Below, piece after piece: positions 44,180 to 53,741 of a DNA stretch of 64,000 nt. Source of the DNA: Psychroflexus gondwanensis ACAM 44 (GTDB lineage Bacteria; Bacteroidota; Bacteroidia; Flavobacteriales; Flavobacteriaceae). The position numbers were made by a program, and so were the translations under genes. The stretch lies in contig NZ_APLF01000005.1 in the NCBI RefSeq assembly GCF_000355905.1, positions 124,001 through 188,000 on the forward strand, given 5' to 3'. The notes beneath the pieces are model-generated. The model did no database searches. It saw only the letters and a list, made by a program, of their open reading frames with translations, and was not told the DNA's origin. Position 1 is the first letter of the stretch. Each line of letters begins with the position of its first letter.

Positions 44180-44445
44180 CATAATTTTTTTGATTTATCT
44201 CAGTTGAAAATTGTTTTGGTTAAAATTCTAAAAAGGCTAGAGTGAAACTATGTTTAATCCAAAAGCTAACGCAAAACCTTCAGCAATTCCTTCACCTTTG
44301 GCAAACGGCTAGAAGTGAACGCAAAAGAATTAAACTAACTGGTAAAAATTTCCAAGTGGAGCAGACACAAAATCAACCTAAAAAAGACATAGATTTCTCT
44401 ATAAATTTGATATCCCGCATAGGGAGGCAACGCGCAAAAAAACCT
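44180..44445. other. Gap between toxin-antitoxin locus and ychF
   Basis: No credible gene is visible. A 75-codon plus-strand frame starting with GTG at 44242 has atypical composition, no domain, and ends inside the ychF leader; I treat it as chance. The region should hold the -33 part of the TA promoter and upstream parts of the ychF promoter. Confidence 0.4.
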
Positions 44446-44453
44446 TATCTTTG
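44446..44453 (+). promoter_or_regulatory. -7 promoter element of ychF
   Basis: TATCTTTG matches TAnnTTTG exactly, 28 bases ahead of the ychF ATG. No TTTG lies at the expected -33 distance, so only the core is supported. Confidence 0.5.
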
Positions 44454-44481
44454 CAAACTTGAAATTTGAAGATTTACTTTT

Positions 44482-45576
44482 ATGAAAGCAGGAATTGTAG
44501 GCTTACCCAACGTAGGAAAATCCACTTTATTTAACTCGCTGTCCAATGCGAAAGCGCAGAGCGCTAATTTTCCGTTTTGTACGATAGAACCTAATATTGG
44601 CGTGGTGAATGTTCCAGATCCTCGTCTTGAGCAACTGGAATCACTAGTCGATCCACAGCGCGTCGTACCAGCAACGGTTGAGATTGTAGACATTGCAGGT
44701 TTGGTAAAAGGCGCGAGTAAAGGCGAAGGCCTAGGCAACCAATTTTTGGGAAACATACGAGAAACTGATGCGATTTTGCATGTGTTGAGATGTTTTGATG
44801 ATGATAATATTATACACGTTGATGGGAATATAGATCCTATTCGCGATAAGGAAACCATAGATATCGAATTGCAGCTTAAAGACTTAGAGGCTGTTGATAA
44901 AAAGCTAGAAAAAACCAGGCGCGCTGCCAAAACGGGAAACAAAGAGGCACAACGAGAAATGTCCGTTCTAGAAAAATTAAAGACCGGTTTGGAAACTGGC
45001 AAGTCGGTAAGAGCTCTGGAGATTTCTGAAGAAGATCGCGAGGATATTGTAAAGCCCATGCAGCTCATTACCGATAAACCTGTGATGTATGTCTGTAATG
45101 TTGATGAAGGCTCTGCCGTGAATGGCAATGCGCACGTAGATCGTGTGATGGCATCGGTAACTGATGAAAATGCTGAGGTTTTGGTTCTTGCCGTCGGTAT
45201 TGAAGCTGATATTGCAGAATTGGAGGACTATGAGGAGCGTAAGCTTTTCCTTGAAGATATTGGTTTAGAAGAAGCAGGTGCAGGAAAATTGATCCGCTCG
45301 GCTTATAGATTGTTAAATCAACAAACTTATTTTACCGTTGGTAAAAAAGAAGTGAGAGCATGGACAGTAAAGGTAGGAGCAACGGCACCACAAGCAGCTG
45401 GAGTGATACACTCAGACTTTGAGCATGGCTTTATTCGAGCAGAGGTTATCAAATTTGATGATTTTGTGCACTTTGGCAGTGAAGCAAAAATAAGAGATGC
45501 TGGTAAACTTAGCGTTGAAGGTAAGGAGTACATCGTCAAGGACGGTGATATTATGAATTTTAGATTTAACGTGTAG
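44482..45576 (+). CDS. ychF: Redox-regulated P-loop ATPase YchF (OLA1 family)
   Basis: A 364-residue Obg-family ATPase. G1 GLPNVGKST, switch I NFPFCTIEPNIG, G3 DIAGLVKGASKGEGLGNQFL, and CNVDE in place of NKxD, the change that gives ATP preference. A coiled-coil domain sits at about 130-200 and a TGS domain at the C-terminus. It binds ribosomes and is linked to stress responses in other bacteria. Length is the family norm. A strong terminator follows 21 bases after the stop. Confidence 0.97.
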   Translation: MKAGIVGLPNVGKSTLFNSLSNAKAQSANFPFCTIEPNIGVVNVPDPRLEQLESLVDPQRVVPATVEIVDIAGLVKGASKGEGLGNQFLGNIRETDAILHVLRCFDDDNIIHVDGNIDPIRDKETIDIELQLKDLEAVDKKLEKTRRAAKTGNKEAQREMSVLEKLKTGLETGKSVRALEISEEDREDIVKPMQLITDKPVMYVCNVDEGSAVNGNAHVDRVMASVTDENAEVLVLAVGIEADIAELEDYEERKLFLEDIGLEEAGAGKLIRSAYRLLNQQTYFTVGKKEVRAWTVKVGATAPQAAGVIHSDFEHGFIRAEVIKFDDFVHFGSEAKIRDAGKLSVEGKEYIVKDGDIMNFRFNV

Positions 45577-45597
45577 AACATCACACCCTATAGAGCT

Positions 45598-45630
45598 AAA
45601 GCCCCAGTTCAAAATTTGAACTGGGGCTTT
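45598..45630 (+). terminator. Terminator after ychF
   Basis: A near-perfect hairpin with 16-base arms around one unpaired A (core GCCCCAGTTC/GAACTGGGGC), followed by six T. It separates ychF from the helicase genes; the following TACCTTTG at 45649-45656 is an exact -7 element for the next gene. Confidence 0.92.
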
Positions 45631-45670
45631 TTTGGGCTTATAAAAGGTTACCTTTGCAAAAATATTTTTT

Positions 45671-47002
45671 ATGTCAAAACAGTTTTTAGATTTAGGGATA
45701 AATGAGTACTTACAACAAAGTTTAGTCGACTTACAGATTTCTGTTCCTACTGAAGTCCAAGAAAAGACCATTCCCATTGTCCTAAATCAAAGCGAAGATC
45801 TAGTTGTTTTATCAAAAACAGGATCAGGAAAAACCGCTGCTTTTGGCTTGCCTTTATTACAATTGATAGATACTGAAAACACAGCTATACAGACGCTTAT
45901 CCTAGCGCCTACTAGAGAATTAGGTCAACAGATTTATAATAATCTCATCTCTTTTGCTAGTCATATTGACCAGATACATATCGCCTCCTTATGTGGTGGG
46001 ACGCCCATAAAACCTCAAATCGAGAAGCTAAACAGCACAACCCATCTTGTGGTAGCTACACCTGGACGATTGCTTGATCTCATGAACCGGGAGGCCATTG
46101 ATTTAAAGCATTTAAAATATGTTGTGCTAGACGAGGCTGATGAAATGCTAAGCGCCCTAAAATCTGAAGTTGATACCATTATAAAAGCCATACCAAAGAC
46201 CAGAAGAACGCTATTATTTACGGCAACTATGCCTGGGACGGTTAAACAATTGGTGCAGAATTATATGTCGAAAGACCTTGTTACCATAGAAGTGGATACA
46301 ACCACTCTTGGACATCAGGGGATCGACCATCATTATGTGGTTGTAGAACCGATTGAAAAACTAGATGTCTTATTACACTTTCTAAATTCTAAAGGAGGTG
46401 AGCGTGGTATTATATTTTGTAAAACCAAAGCGGCAGTGAATAAGCTAGCTAAGAAATTGGCCATCAATAAATTCTCTTCAGGAGCTATACACGGTAGCTT
46501 AACTCAAGGCATTCGGGACCGTATTATGGGTCAATTTAGAGAAGGTCATATCGATATTTTAGTGGCAACCGATTTAGCTGCGCGTGGTATTGATGTTAAA
46601 GAAGTGTCCTATGTCGTCAATTATCATTTGCCCGATACTTATGAAGCTTATGTCCATAGAAGCGGACGTACGGCTAGAGCTGGAGCAAAGGGACTTTCAT
46701 TAACGATTTTACAACACGAAGAAATTACAGAGATTGCTGATTTTGAAAATGAATTGGGCATTATATTTAATAAATTCAAAAAAGCAGATGCCCAAAGCAT
46801 AGAAGAAAACAATGCGTTATTATGGGCTAAAAAAATATTTAAAACCAAACCAAATCGAGAGGTCTCTGAAGAGTTTAAAACGAAGATCAAAACGGTATTC
46901 CATCATTTAACCAAAGAAGAACTCGTCGATAAAGTACTAGCACATCACTTGGCTCAGTCCAGTACTGAGCACTCAACGTTTGACCGTTCTAAAAAGAAAT
47001 AA
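45671..47002 (+). CDS. DEAD-box RNA helicase
   Basis: A 443-residue RNA helicase core with a short C-terminal tail. Q motif region LGINEYLQQSLVDL, motif I SKTGSGKT, Ib TPGRLLD, motif II DEAD (VLDEADEML), motif III TAT, motif V DLAARGIDV, motif VI HRSGRTARAG. The tail after ~370 is charged, without a recognisable RNA-binding domain. TACCTTTG at 45649-45656 is an exact -7 element. A second DEAD-box-type gene of the same length follows after five bases. Confidence 0.95.
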   Translation: MSKQFLDLGINEYLQQSLVDLQISVPTEVQEKTIPIVLNQSEDLVVLSKTGSGKTAAFGLPLLQLIDTENTAIQTLILAPTRELGQQIYNNLISFASHIDQIHIASLCGGTPIKPQIEKLNSTTHLVVATPGRLLDLMNREAIDLKHLKYVVLDEADEMLSALKSEVDTIIKAIPKTRRTLLFTATMPGTVKQLVQNYMSKDLVTIEVDTTTLGHQGIDHHYVVVEPIEKLDVLLHFLNSKGGERGIIFCKTKAAVNKLAKKLAINKFSSGAIHGSLTQGIRDRIMGQFREGHIDILVATDLAARGIDVKEVSYVVNYHLPDTYEAYVHRSGRTARAGAKGLSLTILQHEEITEIADFENELGIIFNKFKKADAQSIEENNALLWAKKIFKTKPNREVSEEFKTKIKTVFHHLTKEELVDKVLAHHLAQSSTEHSTFDRSKKK

Positions 47003-47007
47003 GCACT

Positions 47008-48339
47008 ATGGCAAATCATATAAAATCACAAGAGGATATTTTGCAAAAATTAAATATCCAAGTTTTGAACCCTATGCAGGAGGAAGCGATTCCTTTAATT
47101 GAAAACACCACTAATACCATTCTATTATCACCAACAGGAACTGGTAAAACCTTGGCATTTTCATTGCCCTTATTAACTATTTTAGACCCTGAATCTCCAG
47201 ATGTCCAAGCCTTAATACTAGTGCCGTCAAGAGAATTGGCGATTCAAATTGAGCAAGTGATTCGTTCGATGGGATCTGGTTATAAAGTCAATGCGGTATA
47301 CGGGGGCAGACCTGTCTCCAAAGACAAAATTGAAATCAAACATAACCCTGCTATTCTAATCGGAACCCCAGGTAGAATCCTAGATCATTTCAATAGTGAG
47401 CGTTTTTCCAAAACTAGCATTCAAACTCTTATTTTAGATGAGTTCGATAAATCTTTAGAAGTCGGTTTTGAGGAAGAGATGAAGGCTATTATTAGTCAGT
47501 TGCCCAACCTTAACAAACGGGTGTTAACCTCTGCAACACAAGGTATTTCTATTCCTGGTTTTGTAAGATTGGATAAGCCTAGCATTGTTAACTATTTGGA
47601 TAAAAAAACACCATCTAAGTTAACTATTAAAACGGTGGTTTCACCAAGTCAGAATAAGTTGAAAACACTGGTAGATTTGGTACATCATCTTGGCAATGCG
47701 CCTGGAATTGTGTTTTGTAATTTAAGAGATAGCATCAACGAAGTGAGTGCTTATTTAAATCGACAAAACATCAGCCATGCCTGTTTTTCTGGTGTGATGG
47801 AACAAAAGGATAGGGAACGGGCTTTGATAAAATTCAGAAATGGGAGCTCACAGATCTTAGTGGCTACAGATTTGGCTGCAAGAGGTATCGATATTCCAGA
47901 ACTGAAATTCATTATTCATTATGAACTCCCACGCCATGAAGAAGAGTTTATTCATAGAAATGGAAGAACAGCTAGAGTAAACTCTAAAGGAACGGCTTAT
48001 ATATTAAAATGGGAACGGGAGTCTTTACCTGAATTTATTAAAGATGTAAAAGGTATTGATGTCTCTTCAAAATCGTCACAAAAAATAGAACCAAAGCCCC
48101 AATATTGGGAGACCTTATTTATTTCTGGTGGGCGAAAAGATAAAATTTCTAAAGGGGATATTGCAGGATTGTTCTTCAAACAAGGCGGTCTTAACAAAGA
48201 TCAATTGGGAAACATCGAGCTCAAACCAGATTGTGCGTTTGTTGCCATTCCGCTAAGCCTAGCCGATGAATTGGTAGAAAAGTTAAGCAATTCTCGTTTA
48301 AAGAAAAAGAAGGTGAGGATTACGGTGCTTGAAAGTTAA
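47008..48339 (+). CDS. DEAD-box-type RNA helicase with DbpA C-terminal domain and DEFD motif
   Basis: A 443-residue helicase. Motif I SPTGTGKT, motif II reads DEFD (LILDEFDKSL) in place of DEAD, motif III TSATQG, motif V DLAARGIDI, motif VI HRNGRTARV. The last ~75 residues (ETLFISGGRKDKISKGDIAGLFFK) form a DbpA-like RRM that in E. coli and B. subtilis relatives binds hairpin 92 of 23S rRNA. A role in large-subunit assembly is likely. Coupled to the preceding helicase gene. The palindromic repeat array starts 24 bases after its stop. Confidence 0.93.
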   Translation: MANHIKSQEDILQKLNIQVLNPMQEEAIPLIENTTNTILLSPTGTGKTLAFSLPLLTILDPESPDVQALILVPSRELAIQIEQVIRSMGSGYKVNAVYGGRPVSKDKIEIKHNPAILIGTPGRILDHFNSERFSKTSIQTLILDEFDKSLEVGFEEEMKAIISQLPNLNKRVLTSATQGISIPGFVRLDKPSIVNYLDKKTPSKLTIKTVVSPSQNKLKTLVDLVHHLGNAPGIVFCNLRDSINEVSAYLNRQNISHACFSGVMEQKDRERALIKFRNGSSQILVATDLAARGIDIPELKFIIHYELPRHEEEFIHRNGRTARVNSKGTAYILKWERESLPEFIKDVKGIDVSSKSSQKIEPKPQYWETLFISGGRKDKISKGDIAGLFFKQGGLNKDQLGNIELKPDCAFVAIPLSLADELVEKLSNSRLKKKKVRITVLES

Positions 48340-48362
48340 TTTTGAATTTTAAATTGATTTTT

Positions 48363-49640
48363 AAGTCACTAATGAGTTAGGGTGGATCACTTAAATCAGT
48401 TTACTATTTCACGCAAAGCAAACAAAGAAAAAACGCTAAGAGGCGCAAAGGATAATTTATCATCTACTCATATTTTGCGGCATTTGCGAAAAACTTAGCG
48501 CCCTTTGCGTGGAACTTTTTTAATACTCAACTTCAATTCATTATCATTAAAAAAGATTTGAAATAATGAACTCACTTTAAGTCACTAATGAGTAAGGGTA
48601 AATTTTAAATCAGTTTGTTATTTCACGCAAAGCAGACAAAGAGAAAAAGCAAAGAAGCGCAAAGGAGAAAATTAACTTTAACAGATTCTTTGCGGCCTTT
48701 GCGAAAAACTTAGCGCCCTTTGCGTGGAGCTTTTTTAATACTCGACTTCAATTCATTATCTATAAAAAATGATTGGGAATAATGAATTCACTTTTAAGTC
48801 ACTAATGAGTTAGGGTGGATCACTTAAATCAGTTTACTATTTCACGCAAAGCAGACAAAGAGAAAAACACAAAGAAGCGCAAAGGAGAAACTACCCTTTT
48901 CTTAATATTTTGCTGACTTTGCAAAAAACTTAGCGCCCTTTTCGTGGAACTTCTTTATAATTGAACTTCAATACATTATCATTAAAAAAGATTTGAAATA
49001 ATGAACTCACTTTAAGCGACTAATAAATTGGGGTAAATCATATAAAATCAGTTTACTATTTCACGCAAAGCAGACAAAGAGAAAAAAACAAAGAAGCGCA
49101 AAGGAGAAACTACCCTTTTCTTAATGTTTTGCGGCCTTAGCGAAAAACTTAGCGCCCTTTGCGTAGAGCTTTTTTAATTCGCAACTTCAATTCATTATCA
49201 ATAAAAAATGATTAGGAATAATGAATTCACTTTAAGTCACTAATGAGTTAGTGTGGATCACTTAAATCAGGTTGTTATTTCAAACAAAGAAGTGCAAAGA
49301 GAAAAAAACAAAGAAGCGCAAAGGAGAAAATTAACTTTAACAGATTCTTTGCGGCCTTTGCGAAAACTTAGCGCTCTTTGCGTGAAACGTTTTTAATACT
49401 CGACTTCAATTCATTATCAATAAAAAATGATTGGGAATAATGAATTCACTTTAAGTCACTAATGAGTTAGGGTGGATCACTTAATTCAGTTTACTATTTC
49501 ACGCAAAGCAGACAAAGAGAAAAAAACAAAGAAGCGCAAAGGAGAAAATTAACTTTAACAGATTCTTTGCGGCCTTTGCGAAAACTTAGCGCCCTTTGCG
49601 TGAAACGTTTTTAATACTCGACTTCAATTCATTATCAAAC
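48363..49640. repeat. Array of six ~217-bp tandem units, each with a long imperfect palindrome
   Basis: Six units begin with AAGTCACTAATGAG-like sequence at 48363, 48579, 48796, 49014, 49234 and 49453 (periods 216-220). Each has TTTCACGCAAAG, then a purine-rich AAAGAGAAAAA stretch with GCGCAAAGGA, a short variable centre, TTTGCGGCCTTTGCG, AACTTAGCGCCC and CTTTGCGTGGAAC, then an AT-rich linker ending TCACTTT. CACGCAAAG/CTTTGCGTG pair as outer arms and inner CGCAAAG/CTTTGCG motifs pair too, so each unit can form a long imperfect hairpin. Units differ by scattered substitutions and small indels. No reading frame runs through it. Related single copies lie at 59047 and 61761. Confidence 0.9.
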
Positions 49641-49677
49641 ACTAACAAATTTAAAATTGGTAATTAAAAATTCCTAA

Positions 49678-50379
49678 TTACTTCAGCATCGGTTTTAAGA
49701 CTTCCCACACAGTATTGGCTACTATTTTATGACCTTCAACCGTAGGATGGATGCCGTCACTCTGATTGAGTTCTGCAATACCGCCAACATCTTTTAAGAT
49801 AAAAGGAATAAAAGCAAGATCATTAGCCTCGGCTATTTCAGCATAGAGCTCTCTGAATTCGGTGGTGTACTTTTGTCCCATGTTTGGCGGTAGTTGCATA
49901 CCAGCGAGAATAATCTTGGTGTTCGGACTTTTTTCTTCTACGGTATTTATAATCGCTTGAAGGTTAGCACGTGTTTCAGATAAAGGGACTCCTCGTAAGC
50001 CATCATTTGCTCCTAGTTCCAAGAGAAAAATATCGATATCTTGATTCAAGACCCAGTCAATTCGGCTTTTACCACCCGCAGTCGTTTCTCCGCTTAAGCC
50101 TGAATTAACAACCACATAATTTAAATCCAAAGAATCAATTTTTTCTTGTAATAAAGCAGGAAAAGCATCATTGCTATCCTCCAATCCATAGCCCGCTGTA
50201 ATACTGTCTCCAAAGCATAAAATAGTTTCAGTACTATTTTCTGAAGCTTCAGTGAGTTTGGATGGTTCGGTTTGTTCCGGTATTGTTTCTTCTTGTTTAG
50301 GATTCTTCTTTTTATCACCGCCACAGCCCAAGATTAAAACCAAAGGAATAATATAACAAAGCCTTAAGAGTTTCTGCAT
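49678..50379 (-). CDS. TesA-like GDSL arylesterase/lysophospholipase, lipoprotein
   Basis: A 233-residue SGNH hydrolase. I prefer ATG 50379 (MQKLLRLCYIIPLVLILGC), which places a lipobox (LILGCGG) correctly; upstream starts to 50430 add 17 polar residues. Block I CFGDSITAGYG holds the catalytic Ser, block III GANDGLRG the Asn, and DGIHPTVEGH the Asp/His pair. E. coli TesA is a periplasmic thioesterase/lysophospholipase. This gene is divergent from ybbA-ybbP-like ABC genes, the same layout as tesA-ybbA-ybbP in E. coli. Confidence 0.9.
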   Translation of the reverse strand: MQKLLRLCYIIPLVLILGCGGDKKKNPKQEETIPEQTEPSKLTEASENSTETILCFGDSITAGYGLEDSNDAFPALLQEKIDSLDLNYVVVNSGLSGETTAGGKSRIDWVLNQDIDIFLLELGANDGLRGVPLSETRANLQAIINTVEEKSPNTKIILAGMQLPPNMGQKYTTEFRELYAEIAEANDLAFIPFILKDVGGIAELNQSDGIHPTVEGHKIVANTVWEVLKPMLK

Positions 50380-50455
50380 AGCGGAAGTTGGTAAGTTTAG
50401 ATTCATTTGTTTATTTTGAGCCTTCGACATAAGCTGTCATTTTAATTAAAATTAT

Positions 50456-51145
50456 ATGCCAAAGATATTGAAGATTACTGGGTTAGAAAAGACTTATTCC
50501 AGTGGTCACAAAGAATTAACGGTCTTGCAAAACATCTCTTTTGAGGTTGAAAAAGGACAAACCTTTTCTATTATTGGACCTTCCGGAAGTGGAAAAACAA
50601 CTTTACTGGGCTTGTGTGCGGGTTTAGATAACCCAAACGCGGGGAGTGTGGAGTTATGTGGTCAGGATTTAAGCCACTTAAATGAAGACCAACGGGCCCA
50701 ATTACGGAATAAGGAGGTGGGTTTTATTTTTCAGAACTTTCAATTGTTACCAACCCTTACCGCTCTTGAGAATGTAAGTGTTCCTTTAGAATTACAAGGA
50801 GATAAAGCCGCAACCAAAAAGAGTATGGCTTTATTGGAGAAAGTGGGCTTAGCCGACCGTTCAGATCATTATCCCTCTCAGCTTTCAGGAGGTGAACAAC
50901 AGCGTGTTGCTTTAGCCAGAGCCTTTGCCAACGCGCCTTCTATTTTATTTGCCGATGAGCCTACAGGAAACTTAGATGAGGAAACTGGAGAAAAAGTAAT
51001 CAAATTATTATTCGATTTGAATAAAGAAGCTGGAACGACGCTAGTGATTATTTCGCATGATTTAGAGTTAGCCAACCGAACCCAGCAGATACTTCGTTTG
51101 AAAGGCGGTCAAATTTTAACTAACCAACGCACAGAAGTGCTGTGA
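50456..51145 (+). CDS. ABC transporter ATPase, YbbA/LolD-like
   Basis: A 229-residue ATPase: Walker A GPSGSGKT, Q-loop FIFQNFQLLPTLTALENV, signature LSGGEQQR, Walker B ILFADEPTGNLD, H-loop IISHD. This is the MacB/LolD-type subgroup, which pairs with FtsX-type permeases. The permease follows after 16 bases. In the tesA-ybbA-ybbP arrangement the pair is thought to act on lipids or envelope components; the substrate is unknown. Confidence 0.93.
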   Translation: MPKILKITGLEKTYSSGHKELTVLQNISFEVEKGQTFSIIGPSGSGKTTLLGLCAGLDNPNAGSVELCGQDLSHLNEDQRAQLRNKEVGFIFQNFQLLPTLTALENVSVPLELQGDKAATKKSMALLEKVGLADRSDHYPSQLSGGEQQRVALARAFANAPSILFADEPTGNLDEETGEKVIKLLFDLNKEAGTTLVIISHDLELANRTQQILRLKGGQILTNQRTEVL

Positions 51146-51161
51146 ATTCATCTTTGTCCCT

Positions 51162-53687
51162 ATGAATCAAATTACAAAATGGCTCTTTAAAATGGCCTGG
51201 CGTGATGCCAAAGCGAGTAGAGTGCGTCTACTTTTATTTATGGCCTCTATCATCTTAGGTATTGCGGCAGTAGTTTCCATACAATTGTTCAGTACCAATC
51301 TTAAAGACAATATAGAGCTCCAGTCCAAGGCCTTAATGGGCGCCGATTATATTATAGACAGTAGGAAGCAGCCTACAGAGCGTGCTCAAGCGATCATAGA
51401 CTCTCTAAAACCAGATGCTTCGGAAGTCAACTTTGTGTCGATGATTGCCTTTCCCAAAAGTGGGGGCACCAAACTGGTAAAGGTGCGTGCTTTAAAAGGA
51501 GACTTTCCTTTTTATGGGACGATCGATACCGAACCTGCCTCAGCAGCAAGTACTTATCAAGAGTCAGGTGGAGCTTTGGTTGATGCGACTTTATTACTTC
51601 AGTTTGACATTAAACCTGGAGATTCTATAAAAGTAGGAGAACTTACTCTTCCTATTGCAGGTGCTTTAAAAGCTATTCCTGGGACTACGGCGATTTCAAC
51701 TTCTGTAGCTCCACCAGTAATTATTCCTAATCGGTTTGTAGAAAGCACTGAGCTCCTTCAGTTTGGCAGTCGTAAGGAATATCAATTCTTTTACAAAGCT
51801 TCAGATACTTTAAATTTGAGTCAGTTTAAGGAGAAAATAGATCCCATGTTGGATGCAGAAAATTCCGATTTAGATACACACACTAGTACCAGCGAACGTT
51901 TAGGAAGCCGTTATGATAATGTGGGTAAATTCTTATACCTGGCAGCCTTTATTGCTTTGCTCTTAGGCTGTGTTGGGATCGCCAGTTCTGTTCATATTTA
52001 TATCAAAGAAAAACTGAGATCCATCGCCGTTTTAAAATGCATGGGAGCGTCTAGAAAGCAAAGCTTTCTTATTTTCCTTATACAAATTGCGGGTATCGGG
52101 GTTGCAGGTGGTTTGGTGGGTTCGCTTATAGGCGTTGGACTTCAAGTTTTATTCCCCTATATTTTACAGGAGTTTCTTCCGTTTACAGTTGAAATAAGTA
52201 TCTCCCTCCAACCCATACTTATGGGCGTTTTTCTAGGGCTGTTTATGTCGGTGTTATTTGCGCTTTTGCCTTTACTAAGAACTTGGTATGTATCGCCGCT
52301 AGAAGTGTTACGTGTTAATGAACAAGCTTCACAAGGCCCAAAAAAGGCAAGATTTTTTGTATTCGCTGGGATACTTGTATTTCTGTTTTTATTTTCATTT
52401 TGGTTACTCGAGGATGTACTTTATGCCTCAGGTTTTGTAGGTGCTACGCTAATTACATTTGCCATTCTAGCCGGGACTGCTTTGTTGTGCATGAAACTCA
52501 TTAGAACCTACTTTCCAAAACGTTTGGGGTTTACCACTCGACAAAGTCTTTTGAACTTATTTAGGCCCAATAATCAGACTGTTGTTTTAGTGGTCGCTAT
52601 TGGTTTAGGGACATTTTTGATCAGTACCTTATATTTTACGAAAGATATTTTACTGGATAAAACCGATATAGAGCAATCTGCGGAAACTGCCAACATGATC
52701 ATTTTAGATGTGCAAACTGATCAACGTGATGCCATAAAACAACAACTTACCGACAATGATTTACCTATTCTTGATAACATCCCGTTGGTGACTATGAGAA
52801 TGCAAAAAATTAAAGATCAACTGGTGAATGAGATACGGCAGGATTCAACCAGCCAGATTCGCAGTTGGATTTTGAACCACGAGTTTAGAACTACCTATCG
52901 AGATACGTTGATTGGCTCAGAAGAAATTATTGAAGGGGAGTGGACCCCAGAGTTAAAGTCTGGAGATCCCGTGGAGATTTCTATTTCCGATAACCTTGCT
53001 GAAGATGCTAAAGTTGGCGTTGGCGATGCCATTGTTTTTAATGTGCAAGGCGTGCTAATGGAAACCACCGTGGGTAGTATTCGTAAAGTAGACTGGGGAC
53101 AAATTCAGCTTAATTTTAGTATTGTATTTCCAAAGGGCGTTTTAGACAAAGCTCCACAGTTTAATGTGATTACCACCGCTGTTCCAGATGAAGAAGCTTC
53201 AGCAAAATTACAGCGAGATTTGGTAGCTAAATTCCCTAATGTGTCGGTGATAGATTTGCGACAGGTTTACATTATTTTGGAAGATATTCTAGATAAGATT
53301 TCTTGGATCATCAATTTTATGGCTTTCTTTAGTATCCTTACGGGCATTATCGTTTTGATAGGTTCTGTGCGAACCAGTAAATACCAACGTATTAAGGAAA
53401 GTGTCTTGTTAAGAACCTTGGGGGCTAAAAACACTCAGATCTTAAAAATCACCGCCTTGGAATATGTGTTTTTAGGACTGCTGGGGAGTTTAGTTGGAAT
53501 TTTATTGGCCTTATTGAGTAGCCTGTGTTTAGCGCTATTTGTTTTCAAAGAGCCCTTTGTGCCTTCCTTGATTCCATTTTTAGTCTTTTTACCAGGTATT
53601 ACCCTTTTGGTTTTAGTGATTGGCTTAAGTAATATTCAAACCGTCTTACGCAGTTCTCCTTTGGAAGTGTTGCGAAGAGAAGGCTAG
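51162..53687 (+). CDS. FtsX-like ABC permease, YbbP-like
   Basis: An 841-residue permease with two FtsX/MacB-type repeats: an N-terminal helix at about 18-40, a large periplasmic domain, three helices near 255-380, a helix pair near 405-450, another helix near 475, a second periplasmic domain, and three closing helices (about 715-835). The size and two-repeat structure match YbbP (~800 residues). It should form a mechanotransmission complex with the ATPase encoded just upstream, moving or extracting envelope lipids or proteins. Substrate unknown. Confidence 0.92.
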   Translation: MNQITKWLFKMAWRDAKASRVRLLLFMASIILGIAAVVSIQLFSTNLKDNIELQSKALMGADYIIDSRKQPTERAQAIIDSLKPDASEVNFVSMIAFPKSGGTKLVKVRALKGDFPFYGTIDTEPASAASTYQESGGALVDATLLLQFDIKPGDSIKVGELTLPIAGALKAIPGTTAISTSVAPPVIIPNRFVESTELLQFGSRKEYQFFYKASDTLNLSQFKEKIDPMLDAENSDLDTHTSTSERLGSRYDNVGKFLYLAAFIALLLGCVGIASSVHIYIKEKLRSIAVLKCMGASRKQSFLIFLIQIAGIGVAGGLVGSLIGVGLQVLFPYILQEFLPFTVEISISLQPILMGVFLGLFMSVLFALLPLLRTWYVSPLEVLRVNEQASQGPKKARFFVFAGILVFLFLFSFWLLEDVLYASGFVGATLITFAILAGTALLCMKLIRTYFPKRLGFTTRQSLLNLFRPNNQTVVLVVAIGLGTFLISTLYFTKDILLDKTDIEQSAETANMIILDVQTDQRDAIKQQLTDNDLPILDNIPLVTMRMQKIKDQLVNEIRQDSTSQIRSWILNHEFRTTYRDTLIGSEEIIEGEWTPELKSGDPVEISISDNLAEDAKVGVGDAIVFNVQGVLMETTVGSIRKVDWGQIQLNFSIVFPKGVLDKAPQFNVITTAVPDEEASAKLQRDLVAKFPNVSVIDLRQVYIILEDILDKISWIINFMAFFSILTGIIVLIGSVRTSKYQRIKESVLLRTLGAKNTQILKITALEYVFLGLLGSLVGILLALLSSLCLALFVFKEPFVPSLIPFLVFLPGITLLVLVIGLSNIQTVLRSSPLEVLRREG

Positions 53688-53741
53688 TTGTGATTACTTT
53701 TGAGTCCAGTAAACGTTTAACTTTGCAGAGATAATATATAT

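Noticed and set aside
44242-44469. 75-codon plus-strand open frame ahead of ychF
   Set aside because: GTG start, odd composition, no domain; it overlaps the ychF promoter element and ends in its leader.
48363-49640. CRISPR array
   Set aside because: The units are ~217 bp, nearly identical over their whole length and internally palindromic; there are no short repeats with unique spacers and no cas genes in the window.
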